Below, one piece after another: positions 27,776-36,283 of a DNA stretch of 64,000 bases. The translations under genes were made by a program, and so were the position numbers. The stretch spans positions 62,001 to 126,000 of the forward strand of contig NZ_RFFH01000009.1 in the NCBI RefSeq assembly GCF_003696265.1. Reading direction: 5' to 3'. The DNA is from Nocardia stercoris. Its GTDB lineage: Bacteria; Actinomycetota; Actinomycetes; Mycobacteriales; Mycobacteriaceae. Under the pieces are notes generated by a model that ran no database searches, was not told the origin of the DNA, and worked only from the letters and a program-made list of their open reading frames with translations. Positions within the stretch are counted from its first letter, which is position 1; each line of letters starts with the position of its first letter.

Positions 27776-29002
27776 TCAGTGACCGTCGGCGCGCGGATAC
27801 AGTTGGTGAATCATCAGCGCGGCGCCGAGCAGGCGCGCCCCGTCCGGCGTGGCCGGGTCGGCTCCGGTGAGTTCGGTTATCCGCCGCAGGCGGTAGCTCA
27901 GGCTGTTCGGGTGGATGTGTAGGTCGTTCGCCGCGGCCTTGCGGTCACCGTCGTGTTTGAAGTGTGCCTCGAGCGCGTCGAGTAGATGCGGGTGGTCGAC
28001 CAGCGGCTGGATGCAGGCGGCCAGCGCGTCGCGGGCCCGACCGGGCCGGGTGAGCTGGTACTCGAACATCAGTTGGTGCATGCCGTAGGTGCCGGTGGGG
28101 CGGCCGAGGCGGTGTGCGAGTTCGGCGAGTTCGGTGGCCTCCCGCGCGGCGACGGGAATGCCCGCGAGGGATGCGCCGTGCGATTCGATCACCAGGACGT
28201 CGGCACCCAGATCGGCCGAAAGATCCACGGCCAGTGTCGAATAGCGGCTGACATCGCTGCGCGCCGGCAGCAGCGCGATGCCGCCGGTGCCGTCGAAGGT
28301 GGTCAAGGCGGTCGATCCCGCGAGCCGGTCGAGCGCCTGTTGCACGACTCGGATCCGCCGCCGCCCACCGGCGGTGTCGGCCAGGGGAGCGACCGGATCC
28401 GCTGGGGGAGTCAGCAGCGCGAGCACGTCGTAATGTGTCGCGAGAGTGGTGTCGGCGCGCGCCGCGAGGTCTTCGGTCGGCCCACCGTGCAGCAACGCGG
28501 AACACAGGGCCCGGCGCGCTTCCCGCTCGGCGCTGTAGATGGATTGCTCTACGTCACTGTATGTTTCGACCACGGCGATGACGACCTGACCCATCACATC
28601 GAGTAACAGATCCACCAGTGCGGCTTGCTCGGGCAGATCCGATTCCGTAGTACTGGAAGCGATTTCGGACCATACTCGCCGGACGCTGCCGAAGACGCCG
28701 GTGATCAACAGGCGCAGCGGGATTCGTTCCTCGGCTTGCTGTCGCGTGATCGGCCTGACGATCTCGGCGATTTCGTCGGGGCCGAGGCGCCGTCGTTCGT
28801 CGGTGGCTTCCAGGAGCAACAGCGACCCGGCCATGATGGCGGGCAGGACCTCCTGGGTGTAGAGGGTGGGTGGCAGGTCGCCGCCGCCCTCGAGCACTGC
28901 CAGGCCCGCGTCGGAGATTTCCGCGGCGATGGTCGTCAGCCGGGGGAGCAGCCGGGTCAGGAGTGGTGAATCCAACGCGAAGCCGTACTGATCGTCGATC
29001 AT
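27776..29002 (-). CDS. PucR-family transcriptional regulator
   Basis: A 408-residue protein with a GGDEF-like central region and the C-terminal PucR helix-turn-helix (AAANDLHIHPNSLSYRLRRI, about residues 360-380, PF13556). PucR/CdaR-type proteins regulate uptake and breakdown genes, often of purines, sugar acids or amino acids. It lies 9 bp downstream of the MBL hydrolase gene and is the last gene of an SDR-MBL-PucR operon, so it probably regulates that or a linked catabolic function. The inducer is unknown. Confidence 0.88.
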   Translation of the reverse strand: MIDDQYGFALDSPLLTRLLPRLTTIAAEISDAGLAVLEGGGDLPPTLYTQEVLPAIMAGSLLLLEATDERRRLGPDEIAEIVRPITRQQAEERIPLRLLITGVFGSVRRVWSEIASSTTESDLPEQAALVDLLLDVMGQVVIAVVETYSDVEQSIYSAEREARRALCSALLHGGPTEDLAARADTTLATHYDVLALLTPPADPVAPLADTAGGRRRIRVVQQALDRLAGSTALTTFDGTGGIALLPARSDVSRYSTLAVDLSADLGADVLVIESHGASLAGIPVAAREATELAELAHRLGRPTGTYGMHQLMFEYQLTRPGRARDALAACIQPLVDHPHLLDALEAHFKHDGDRKAAANDLHIHPNSLSYRLRRITELTGADPATPDGARLLGAALMIHQLYPRADGH

Positions 29003-29011
29003 GTGGGGAGG

Positions 29012-30130
29012 CTAGCCGCGGACCGGGGTGATGGTCCCGTAGTCGAGCCCGCCGTGGCTGTGGGTGGGGACGACAGGCCACTGGCGTTTCCACGAGGCGC
29101 ATTCCGAGGACGGGATGATCTGCAGCCAGCGGGGATCGCGGGGCGACGGCGAGGCCATGGTCTTCTCCTTGACCATGGAGTCGTATTGGTCCAGGGAGTC
29201 CTCGAGGGTGTTGCTGTTGAGGACGACCTCGCGGCCGTAGAAGGCGGCCTGCTGCTTCACGCCCGGGATCGTGGAGAGCTCGGGCTGCCAGCTGTCGGCG
29301 GCCATGCCGTTCTCGGAGGAGACCCACACGCCGTCGGGGGTGTTGAGGACCAGCGAGTGGTTGCCGTCGGTGTGGCCGGGCGTCCACAGCAGGCTGACAC
29401 CGACGCCGAGTTCGACGTCGCCGTCGAAGATCTCTAGCCGATTCCGGGGCACGCCGTTCATCCCGCCGTCGACGTACCACGCCCACTGCATGGGGTGCAT
29501 GGACTCGAAGGTGCCCAATTCCTTGCGGTGGACCAGCAGTTTCGCGTTCGGGAACAGCGGTTCGCGGGCCGTGGCCTCGCCGTCGATGATCTCGGTGCTG
29601 CCCATGATCATGCGCACGTCCTGGACGTGGAGGTGGTCGAAGCTGAGGTAGTCGACGTCCTCGTTCCGCAATCCCAGGCCGGGCAGCACCGTATCGGGGT
29701 CGTTGTAGTACTTGACGAAGAACTTCTCGACGCCGAGTTTGCGCGAAAACCGTTGCAGGGTGCGGTAGAAGGGCGCCTCGGCCGATCCGGCCGCGACGGT
29801 GGGTTCCCAGACCAGCGTCTTCAGCTTGCCGTCGAAGCCTTCGAACTGGATCACGAACATGCGGTTGATGATCGAGATCATCGGGTTCACGTTCACCGAG
29901 TAGCCCTGGAAGGCGAATCGTGCCGGATAGGGCGCGGCGGCGATGTCGATGCTCTTGACGGCGCGGACCTGCCCCTGGGTCAGGAACCGCTCGCGGTACC
30001 GGACGGCGGCCGCGCGCACCGCTTCCAGCCGCCGGCCGCGCGGCCAGATCTCGTGCACGCCGTCGAATTCGGGGATCGGCCGCACGTGCGCCGATCGGTC
30101 GGCGGCGGGGATGTGGGTGTCGGTGTTCAC
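29012..30130 (-). CDS. MBL-fold metallo-hydrolase
   Basis: A 372-residue metallo-beta-lactamase-fold hydrolase. The metal motif is SFDHLHVQDVR (HxHxxD variant), followed by TPGHTDGNHS and downstream metal ligands. The open frame extends far upstream, but the real start is the GTG at 30130, whose GTGA overlaps the stop codon of the SDR gene. This shows translational coupling. It is longer than simple lactonases, with an N-terminal extension of about 100 residues. It may act on the product of the adjacent SDR, but the substrate is unknown. Confidence 0.85.
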   Translation of the reverse strand: MNTDTHIPAADRSAHVRPIPEFDGVHEIWPRGRRLEAVRAAAVRYRERFLTQGQVRAVKSIDIAAAPYPARFAFQGYSVNVNPMISIINRMFVIQFEGFDGKLKTLVWEPTVAAGSAEAPFYRTLQRFSRKLGVEKFFVKYYNDPDTVLPGLGLRNEDVDYLSFDHLHVQDVRMIMGSTEIIDGEATAREPLFPNAKLLVHRKELGTFESMHPMQWAWYVDGGMNGVPRNRLEIFDGDVELGVGVSLLWTPGHTDGNHSLVLNTPDGVWVSSENGMAADSWQPELSTIPGVKQQAAFYGREVVLNSNTLEDSLDQYDSMVKEKTMASPSPRDPRWLQIIPSSECASWKRQWPVVPTHSHGGLDYGTITPVRG

Positions 30131-30978
30131 TTCTCGGCTCCGGGCTGGTCGATGGCGGTCGTTTCGTAGGCGTGGCGTGCCGATCGGTCGCCGTGCAGCG
30201 CGGCCACTTGGTCGGGGACCATCCGCCGCAGGATCGCGGTCCGCAGGGTGTCGGGCAGGATGCCGACGGCGCGGACCAGCGGGCCCACATACCGGGGGAC
30301 GGTCGTCTCGAATCGGGGGCGGGCGATCACCGCGCGGACGGTCACGGCGACCTCGGCGGGGGTGAGCAGCGCGACCGCGCCCGATGAGGTTCCGGCGGCG
30401 AGTGCGGTGTCGACGACCGTGGGCATCACCACCGACAGCCGTACGCCGGTGCCGCGCAGTTCGGCGCGCACGGCCGTCAGGTACCCGAGCACGCCGTGTT
30501 TGGTGGCGGCGTAGGTCGCCTCGCCCGGCGGTGCGAGCTTCGACGCCGCGGAGGCGACGGTGACGATGTGGCCGTGGCCGCGGGCGCGCATGCGCGGCGC
30601 GGCCAGCCGCACGCCCCGGATGACGCCGTGCAGGTTGACCTCGAGCTGTCGCCGCGTCGCGTGTTCGGGTTCTTCGTCGAACGGTCCGACCCACATGACA
30701 CCGGCGTTGTTGACCAGGACATCCATTGTGTGCCAACGGGTTTCGACCGCGTCGAGGAAGCGGGTGAAGGATTGCTCGTCGGTGACGTCGAGCGCGAACC
30801 CGGCGACCTCGCCGGGCAGTTGCGCGGCGGCCGCCGCGGCCGCGGTGCCGTCGAGATCGCCGATCGCGACGCGGGCGCCGGCCGCGGCGAGTTCGGTGGC
30901 GATGGCCAGGCCGATGCCCTGGGCCGCGCCGGTCACCGCGACCACCTGCCCGGCGGGCGCGCGCTTCGAGGGGCCCAT
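30127..30978 (-). CDS. Short-chain dehydrogenase/reductase
   Basis: A 283-residue classical SDR. The cofactor motif is TGAAQGIG (residues 16-23), followed by NNAG and the catalytic YAATK (YxxxK). The position after the second strand is Asp (IGDLDG), which favours NAD over NADP. It is the first gene of an operon with the MBL hydrolase (4-bp overlap) and PucR. Its promoter faces a TetR gene across a region with two palindromes, so TetR control is likely. The C-terminus is extended compared with the 250-residue core family. Confidence 0.9.
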   Translation of the reverse strand: MGPSKRAPAGQVVAVTGAAQGIGLAIATELAAAGARVAIGDLDGTAAAAAAAQLPGEVAGFALDVTDEQSFTRFLDAVETRWHTMDVLVNNAGVMWVGPFDEEPEHATRRQLEVNLHGVIRGVRLAAPRMRARGHGHIVTVASAASKLAPPGEATYAATKHGVLGYLTAVRAELRGTGVRLSVVMPTVVDTALAAGTSSGAVALLTPAEVAVTVRAVIARPRFETTVPRYVGPLVRAVGILPDTLRTAILRRMVPDQVAALHGDRSARHAYETTAIDQPGAEK

Positions 30979-31005
30979 CGATCATCCTCCGAATCGGTTC
31001 ATGTT

Positions 31006-31023
31006 TGACATGCGAACATGTCA
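31006..31023. promoter_or_regulatory. TetR-type operator, SDR/TetR intergenic region
   Basis: TGACATG-CGAA-CATGTCA has perfect 7-bp arms. It lies 28 bp upstream of the SDR start in the divergent region. The sequence GTCAGATG recurs beside this site and beside the 31061 palindrome, as if two sites bind the same regulator. Confidence 0.65.
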
Positions 31024-31060
31024 GATGATCGTCAGTATGCCACATCGCGCGGCAAAATGG

Positions 31061-31072
31061 ACACGTACGTGT
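31061..31072. promoter_or_regulatory. Second palindrome, SDR/TetR intergenic region
   Basis: ACACGTACGTGT is a perfect 12-bp palindrome followed by GTCAGATG, the same tail as the first site. It is closer to the TetR gene start at 31135. It probably mediates autoregulation. Confidence 0.5.
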
Positions 31073-31134
31073 GTCAGATGTGCGGGATGGCAAGCTGTCA
31101 CCGGCAGATCAGCCACGGAAAGGAAGATCGAGCG

Positions 31135-31776
31135 ATGACACGCGGCGGCGGAACCCGGCGACGCTACTCCGGCATGTCCGCCGACGAGCGGACCAGCGCT
31201 CGCCGGACCGCGATCCTCGCCGCGGCCCTGGAATTGTTCGGCACCGCGGGCTTCGCCGCCACCTCGGTCAAGCAGATCTGTGCCGCGGCCGGGCTGACCG
31301 AACGCTACTTCTACGAATCCTTCCGCGACCGGCACGCCGCCCTGGTCGGTCTGTACACCGCGCTGGTCACGGACCTGCGCGCAGCCACCGATGCCGCGAT
31401 CGCCACGGCCGGCGACGATCCGGTCGCCGCCGCGGGCGCCGGTTTGCGCGCCTTCATCACCTACCTGACCGACGATCCGCGCCGGGCACGGGTGGTGCTG
31501 ATCGAGGTCGTCGGCGTCTCACCCGACATCGAAGAACTCCGCCACGGTGTACTACGGGCTTTCGCCGACCTGATCGCGGCAGTCTGGACAGCCCAACCCG
31601 GCGTGAACCCTCACGACGAGCAACCCCAACTGATGGCCGTAGCCCTGTCCGGCGGGGTCAACAACCTGCTCGTCGACTGGATGATGACCGGCATGCGACA
31701 GTCCCCCCAGGTACTCACCGAGGCATGCACGACCCTGTTCGTAGCCGCCCTCGACGCCCTGCGCAACGACAATTAG
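31135..31776 (+). CDS. TetR-family regulator of the SDR operon
   Basis: A 213-residue repressor. The N-terminal HTH is ILAAALELFGTAGFAATSVK with the recognition helix LTERYFYESF (about residues 30-65). The C-terminal domain is helical and of unknown ligand. The ATG at 31135 has an AAAGGA site upstream; the open frame extends to 31018, but that part covers the operators. It is divergent from the SDR-MBL-PucR operon with two palindromes between them, so it most likely represses that operon and itself. Confidence 0.88.
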   Translation: MTRGGGTRRRYSGMSADERTSARRTAILAAALELFGTAGFAATSVKQICAAAGLTERYFYESFRDRHAALVGLYTALVTDLRAATDAAIATAGDDPVAAAGAGLRAFITYLTDDPRRARVVLIEVVGVSPDIEELRHGVLRAFADLIAAVWTAQPGVNPHDEQPQLMAVALSGGVNNLLVDWMMTGMRQSPQVLTEACTTLFVAALDALRNDN

Positions 31777-31892
31777 TGCCGATCCGGACTCCTCGGAGCG
31801 TCACCCTCGTCCTCGGGTGGGGGCAGTGGCGCGTATGAATGGTTGTGGCGGTGAAGGGCTGCTGTAGCGACTTGGCATAGGAGGCCGGGACG

Positions 31893-32531
31893 GTGGACAG
31901 GGCGATTTTGCGGGCCAGGCAGGAACGGCGGCGGGTCGTCATGGCCGCGGCGGCCGGGTTGTTCGCGGCCTGTGGGTACCGGGCGGCGACGATGGCGGAG
32001 ATCGCCTGTCGGTCCGGCATCAGCAAACCGGTTCTCTACAAGGCGTTTTCGAGCAAGCTGGAACTGTATCTGGCCGTCCTCGACGAGGCGGTGCGGGATC
32101 TCGAGGAGAGCCTCGGTGCCGCACTGGGACGCGCCGACGGCCCGAGATCGATCGTTACCGCGATGGTCGCCGCGGTATTCGACTTCGCCGACCGTAACCC
32201 GCGCAGTGCCGCCCTGCTGGCCGGAGCCGCTGTCGCCGAAGAGCCCTCGGCGCAGCGGGCGGCGCGCCGGGCTACCGAACTCTGCGTCGATTCGCTGCTG
32301 CGGGCGCTGGCACCGCATCTGTCGCCGCGAGTAGAGCAGTGGTTGATCGCAGCCGAGCTGGTCGCGATCGCGCAGTCGTGCGCGCGGGACTGGGCGATCA
32401 CCGGCAAGCAACTGCCCCGTGCGGACGTGGTCGCCACAACCGCGGGCCTGTGCTGGGCGGGACTTGCCGGCATCGAGTTGAACCGCGGTGCCGATCCGCG
32501 ACTCCCGGCGGTCGGTGCGGCCCGGAACTGA
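31893..32531 (+). CDS. TetR-family transcriptional regulator
   Basis: A 212-residue TetR protein with the HTH AACGYRAATMAEIACRSGIS followed by KPVLYKAFSSK. It starts with GTG at 31893, 8 bases after AGGAGG. It is co-directional with the previous TetR gene and separated from it by 116 bp, and it precedes a carbonic anhydrase gene by 91 bp. No palindromic operator was seen in its upstream region, so its target is unclear. Confidence 0.85.
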   Translation: MDRAILRARQERRRVVMAAAAGLFAACGYRAATMAEIACRSGISKPVLYKAFSSKLELYLAVLDEAVRDLEESLGAALGRADGPRSIVTAMVAAVFDFADRNPRSAALLAGAAVAEEPSAQRAARRATELCVDSLLRALAPHLSPRVEQWLIAAELVAIAQSCARDWAITGKQLPRADVVATTAGLCWAGLAGIELNRGADPRLPAVGAARN

Positions 32532-32622
32532 CCGGGCCCGGCACTGAAAGGCGATGCCGCAGTTACTGGGTGGTAGCGGTCCCCGGTCCCACTCGTGCTC
32601 TGCCATCTGGTAGATCGGACAT

Positions 32623-33261
32623 ATGCCTCGTACGAATCCGATCACCGCATGGAAGTCACTGCGCGACGGCAACGCTCGCTTCGTCGCCGGCCAGTTGCAG
32701 CACCCCGGCCAGGGCGCGGCCGACCGCGCGAAGCTGGTCGAAGGACAACACCCCAAGGCCATCCTGTTCGGCTGCGGCGACTCCCGGGTCGCCGCGGAGA
32801 TCATCTTCGACCAGGGCCTGGGCGACATGTTCGTCGTCCGCACCGCCGGTCACGTCCTCGATGCCTCGGTGCTGGGGTCGATCGAGTACGGGGTCGAAAT
32901 CTTGAACGTGCCGCTGATCGTGGTCCTGGGGCACGACAGCTGCGGCGCGGTCCGCGCGACCGTCGACGCTCTCGACGGCGGCCAGGTGCCGGGCGGGTTC
33001 ATCCGCAGCCTCGTCGAGCGGGTCACGCCCTCGATCCTGATGGGCCGCCGGGAGGGACTGACCGGTATCGACGAGTTGGAGGCCCGGCACGTCGTCGAGA
33101 CCAGTCGGCTGTTGCTGCAGCGGTCGACGATCATCGCGGATCGGGTCGCCGCCGGGGAATGCGCGATCGCCGGGGTCACCTACGCGCTCGCGGACGGCCG
33201 GGCGCACCTGCGCGGTGTGATCGGCGATATCGGGGAGACAGCGACTCCGATCGAGGCGTGA
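32623..33261 (+). CDS. Beta-carbonic anhydrase
   Basis: A 212-residue beta-class carbonic anhydrase that interconverts CO2 and bicarbonate. The zinc ligands are in CGDSR (Cys and Asp) and GHDSCG (His and Cys), both intact. The HVVRTAG-like segment, here FVVRTAGHV, follows the first motif. The protein is cytosolic and of usual length. A strong hairpin starts at its stop codon. It is not part of an obvious operon; a SulP transporter gene lies about 17 kb away. Confidence 0.93.
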   Translation: MPRTNPITAWKSLRDGNARFVAGQLQHPGQGAADRAKLVEGQHPKAILFGCGDSRVAAEIIFDQGLGDMFVVRTAGHVLDASVLGSIEYGVEILNVPLIVVLGHDSCGAVRATVDALDGGQVPGGFIRSLVERVTPSILMGRREGLTGIDELEARHVVETSRLLLQRSTIIADRVAAGECAIAGVTYALADGRAHLRGVIGDIGETATPIEA

Positions 33262-33289
33262 GCGCCGGGGCTCAGGCTCGCCCCGGCGC
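33262..33289. terminator. Bidirectional hairpin after carbonic anhydrase
   Basis: GCGCCGGGG pairs perfectly with CCCCGGCGC over a 10-nt loop, directly behind the carbonic anhydrase stop codon. The right arm lies inside the last codons of the convergent hemerythrin gene. It probably ends the carbonic anhydrase transcript and may end both. Confidence 0.75.
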
Positions 33290-33871
33290 CTCGCCCGGCT
33301 GGCGCTGGTTGTGCAGGTATTCGCGCACCGCGTCCCGCATCCGGTCGAAGACGGCCAGCGGGGGCCCGGTGAAGACATTCGCCAACGCGGTGTCACCGGC
33401 GTGCGGGTGCGGCCGGGTCGGCGCGAGGGATTCGATCGTCTCCAGCGAGGCCGCCATGTTCTCCAATTTCGCGGCGGAGAACTGCTTGCGCAGCAAGGGG
33501 AATTCGACCTGCTCCTCCTGAGCGGCGTGCTCGGCCATTTTCACCGCGAACTCGTCGAGCGCCTGGTCGAATTCGGGACCGTCGACCCCGAGGTCGTACA
33601 GATGGGCCAGCGCCCGCTTGGCCTCGTGTTCCTCGTCCAGCCGAGGTCGGACCACGTTGTCGGCGCCGAACACCGCGCGCCGGGCGGTGGGATGCACCAG
33701 CATCTCCTCGGCTGCCTCGTGCACCGCCAGGTCGTGGACGAGTTGTTCGAAAACCGCCGCGCGATCCGGTCCGCCGGCCTGCAGCCGGCTGACCAGGGAC
33801 TCGAGCTGCCGGTGCTCGGCGGTGAGGACGTCGACGACGTCGGGGCGCTTCTCCGGTTCGGGACTGCCCAT
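33272..33871 (-). CDS. Hemerythrin HHE domain protein
   Basis: A 199-residue protein with two helical HHE repeats. Iron-ligand histidines and carboxylates appear in LTAEHRQLE, DLAVHEAAEE, DEEHEAKRAL and MAEHAAQEEQVEFP. Such proteins bind a di-iron centre and are linked to oxygen, NO or oxidative stress. Two tandem ATGs occur; the second (33871) is 5 bases from AGGAGG and is preferred over the first. It sits beside a UsfY-like gene and ctaD, which suggests a stress-related set. Confidence 0.85.
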   Translation of the reverse strand: MGSPEPEKRPDVVDVLTAEHRQLESLVSRLQAGGPDRAAVFEQLVHDLAVHEAAEEMLVHPTARRAVFGADNVVRPRLDEEHEAKRALAHLYDLGVDGPEFDQALDEFAVKMAEHAAQEEQVEFPLLRKQFSAAKLENMAASLETIESLAPTRPHPHAGDTALANVFTGPPLAVFDRMRDAVREYLHNQRQPGEAPGRA

Positions 33872-33920
33872 CATTCCTCCTAGGTTCGACGAATCGGCCC
33901 GGCCCCCGCCGTGGCGTCGG

Positions 33921-34292
33921 CTAATGCGCCGTGTGATCGTGGAATCCGAGCCCCTCGTGGTGCTTCACTCGGAGATGCTCGCCGAGTACCCAGGCCGTGC
34001 CGGCGAGCAAGCAGATCACGGTGATCAGACCCCCGACGATCGCCAGGCCGAGCGAGCCGGCGGCGGCGGCCGAGAGGGTCGCGGCGACGCCGATGACGGC
34101 GATCCCCACCAGGATCAGACCGGGCATGTTGCGGCCGTCGACGATCGACTCGCCGGCGTGTGGGCGGCTGCTACCGGCGGAATGGTCGGGGAAGCCCGGT
34201 TCGGTCTGTGGCTGCCGGGTGATCTGACTGGGTGAATACACGTTGCGACGGTGCCACCGGCTGACTCCCGGCACGTGTGTGTGGTGGTTCAT
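33921..34292 (-). CDS. UsfY-like small membrane protein
   Basis: A 123-residue protein with two transmembrane segments (PGLILVGIAVIGVAATLSA and LAIVGGLITVICLLAGTAWV) after a polar N-terminus. The block HAGESIVDGRNMPGL just before the first segment resembles the UsfY family, known from the sigF region of mycobacteria and of unknown function. The ATG at 34292 follows GAGGAG. It is divergent from ctaD across 299 bp and lies 49 bp downstream of the hemerythrin gene on the same strand. Confidence 0.6.
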   Translation of the reverse strand: MNHHTHVPGVSRWHRRNVYSPSQITRQPQTEPGFPDHSAGSSRPHAGESIVDGRNMPGLILVGIAVIGVAATLSAAAAGSLGLAIVGGLITVICLLAGTAWVLGEHLRVKHHEGLGFHDHTAH

Positions 34293-34591
34293 TGTGCCTC
34301 ACTCCTCGGTGTCCGGTCCGAGACTGCGGGTCCTTTACTTCAATCATGGACCTGAAGGGCGGGTAGCTCAATCGGTCTTGCCCAGGGAACCGCCTGCTCG
34401 CGGGCCGTTCGGGCAGAATTCGCCGCATCGGTGTACCGAATCGGTCGATCTCGGTTTGCGCTGTGTGCGCCGTGGTATCCGGTCGTCGGCGGAAACCGGC
34501 TTTACGATTGCCCGTCGATTGGGGCAAACATTCTTCTCGCTCCGAGCGGCCGTTTCTCCGGTGCGCCCGGCCGAACGAAGGGATCGGGGCC

Positions 34592-36250
34592 ATGGCTCTC
34601 ACCTTCCCCGGTATGCGGCTGCCGGCGCGGGCGCCCGTACGCCGCGCGCGAAAAGGTTCCGCGCTGCGACAAGTGCTCACCACCACCGATCCGAAACTGA
34701 TCGGGATGATGTACATCGTCACCTCGATGGCGTTCTTCCTCGCCGGCGGGTTGCTCGCCGTGATCATGCGGGCCGAGCTCGCCCGGCCGGGCCTGCAGTT
34801 CCTGTCGACCGAGCAGTACAACCAGCTGTTCACCATGCACGGCACGATCATGTTGCTGTTCTACGCGACCCCGATCGCGTTCGGATTCGCCAATTGCGTC
34901 CTCCCGTTGCAGATCGGATCGCCCGATGTCGCGTTCCCGCGGCTCAATGCCATGAGCTACTGGCTGTTCCTGTTCGGCGCGCTGATCGCGATCGCGGGAT
35001 TCCTCACACCGGACGGTGCCGCCGATTTCGGCTGGACCGGATACACCCCGTTGAGCCAGAACGTGCACGGCGTCGGCGGCGATCTGTGGGCGATGGGCAT
35101 CGTGGTCTCGGGAGTCGGGACGATCCTCACCGCGGTGAACATGCTGACCACGATCGTGTGTCTGCGGGCTCCGGGTATGACCCTGTTCCGGATGCCGCTG
35201 TTCACCTGGAACATCCTGGTCACCAGCCTGCTGGTGCTGGCGGCGTTCCCGATCCTGACGGCGGCGCTGATGGCGCTCGAGCTGGATCGCCGCCTCGGTG
35301 GTCACATCTACGATCCGGCCAACGGTGGGGCGATCCTGTGGCAGCACCTGTTCTGGTTCTTCGGTCACCCGGAGGTCTACATCGTCGCGTTGCCGTTCTT
35401 CGGGATCATTTCCGAGGTGATCCCCGTCTTCAGCCGCAAGCCGATTTTCGGTTACAACGCGCTGGTGTTCGCGACGATATCGATCGGGGCGCTGTCGGTG
35501 TCGGTGTGGGCACACCATATGTTCGCGACGGGTGCGGTGCTGCTGCCGTTCTTCTCGTTCATGACGTTCCTGATCGCGGTTCCGACCGGGGTGAAGTTCT
35601 TCAACTGGATCGCCACCATGTGGCACGGGCAGCTGACTTTCGAAACGCCGATGCTGTGGTCGCTGGGATTCATCGTGACGTTCCTGCTGGGCGGTCTCTC
35701 CGGCGTGATCCTGGCCTCACCACCGCTCGATTTCCATGTCCACGACACGTATTTCGCGGTCGCGCACTTCCACTACGTGCTGTTCGGCACCATCGTGTTC
35801 GCCACTTTCGCCGGCATCTACTTCTGGTTCCCCAAGATGACCGGCCGGATGATGGACGAGCGGCTGGGGCGGATCCATTTCTGGACGACGTTCATCGGTT
35901 TCCACGTCACGTTCCTGGTCCAGCACTGGCTGGGTGCCGAGGGCATGCCGCGCCGCTACGCCGACTATCTGCCCGCCGACGGATTCACCACCTTGAACAC
36001 GATCTCCACGCTCGGCTCGTTCGTGCTGGCGGTGTCGATGCTGACCTTCGTCTGGAATGTCTTCCGCAGCTATCGATTCGGCACGGTGGTGACCGTCGAC
36101 GACCCGTGGGGTAACGCCAACTCGCTGGAATGGGCGACGACCTGCCCGCCGCCCCGCTACAACTTCTACGAGCTGCCCCGCATCAGATCCGAGCGGCCTG
36201 CGTTCGACCTGCACTACCCGCACATGCGGGTGACGCGGCCGGAACGGTAG
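34592..36250 (+). CDS. ctaD: Cytochrome c oxidase subunit I
   Basis: A 552-residue aa3-type terminal oxidase subunit I with twelve membrane helices. The heme and copper ligand regions are recognisable (MHGTIMLLF, WFFGHPEVYI, HHMFATG, HFHYVLFG). It reduces oxygen to water and pumps protons in the cytoplasmic membrane. The ATG at 34592 is 9 bases from AAGGGA. It is alone, without ctaC, ctaE or ctaF, so it is probably one of several ctaD copies of the genome or is expressed with remote partners. It converges on a TetR gene. Confidence 0.95.
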   Translation: MALTFPGMRLPARAPVRRARKGSALRQVLTTTDPKLIGMMYIVTSMAFFLAGGLLAVIMRAELARPGLQFLSTEQYNQLFTMHGTIMLLFYATPIAFGFANCVLPLQIGSPDVAFPRLNAMSYWLFLFGALIAIAGFLTPDGAADFGWTGYTPLSQNVHGVGGDLWAMGIVVSGVGTILTAVNMLTTIVCLRAPGMTLFRMPLFTWNILVTSLLVLAAFPILTAALMALELDRRLGGHIYDPANGGAILWQHLFWFFGHPEVYIVALPFFGIISEVIPVFSRKPIFGYNALVFATISIGALSVSVWAHHMFATGAVLLPFFSFMTFLIAVPTGVKFFNWIATMWHGQLTFETPMLWSLGFIVTFLLGGLSGVILASPPLDFHVHDTYFAVAHFHYVLFGTIVFATFAGIYFWFPKMTGRMMDERLGRIHFWTTFIGFHVTFLVQHWLGAEGMPRRYADYLPADGFTTLNTISTLGSFVLAVSMLTFVWNVFRSYRFGTVVTVDDPWGNANSLEWATTCPPPRYNFYELPRIRSERPAFDLHYPHMRVTRPER

Positions 36251-36283
36251 GTACGTGGTCCGGCCTGCGCCGGCGGTGGGTGA

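Noticed and set aside
29012..31093. A single very long minus-strand frame of 693 codons
   Set aside because: It runs in frame through the SDR gene before entering the MBL gene; the GTG at 30130, overlapping the SDR stop, gives the natural MBL start.
31802..31819. Hairpin CACCC...GGGTG after the first TetR gene
   Set aside because: Only a 5-bp stem; too weak to call a terminator.
34358..34440. tRNA-like 5' sequence GGGCGGGTAGCTCAATCGGT
   Set aside because: It resembles the acceptor and D-arm start of a tRNA, but the D-stem partner, anticodon arm and matching 3' acceptor end are missing within 90 bp.
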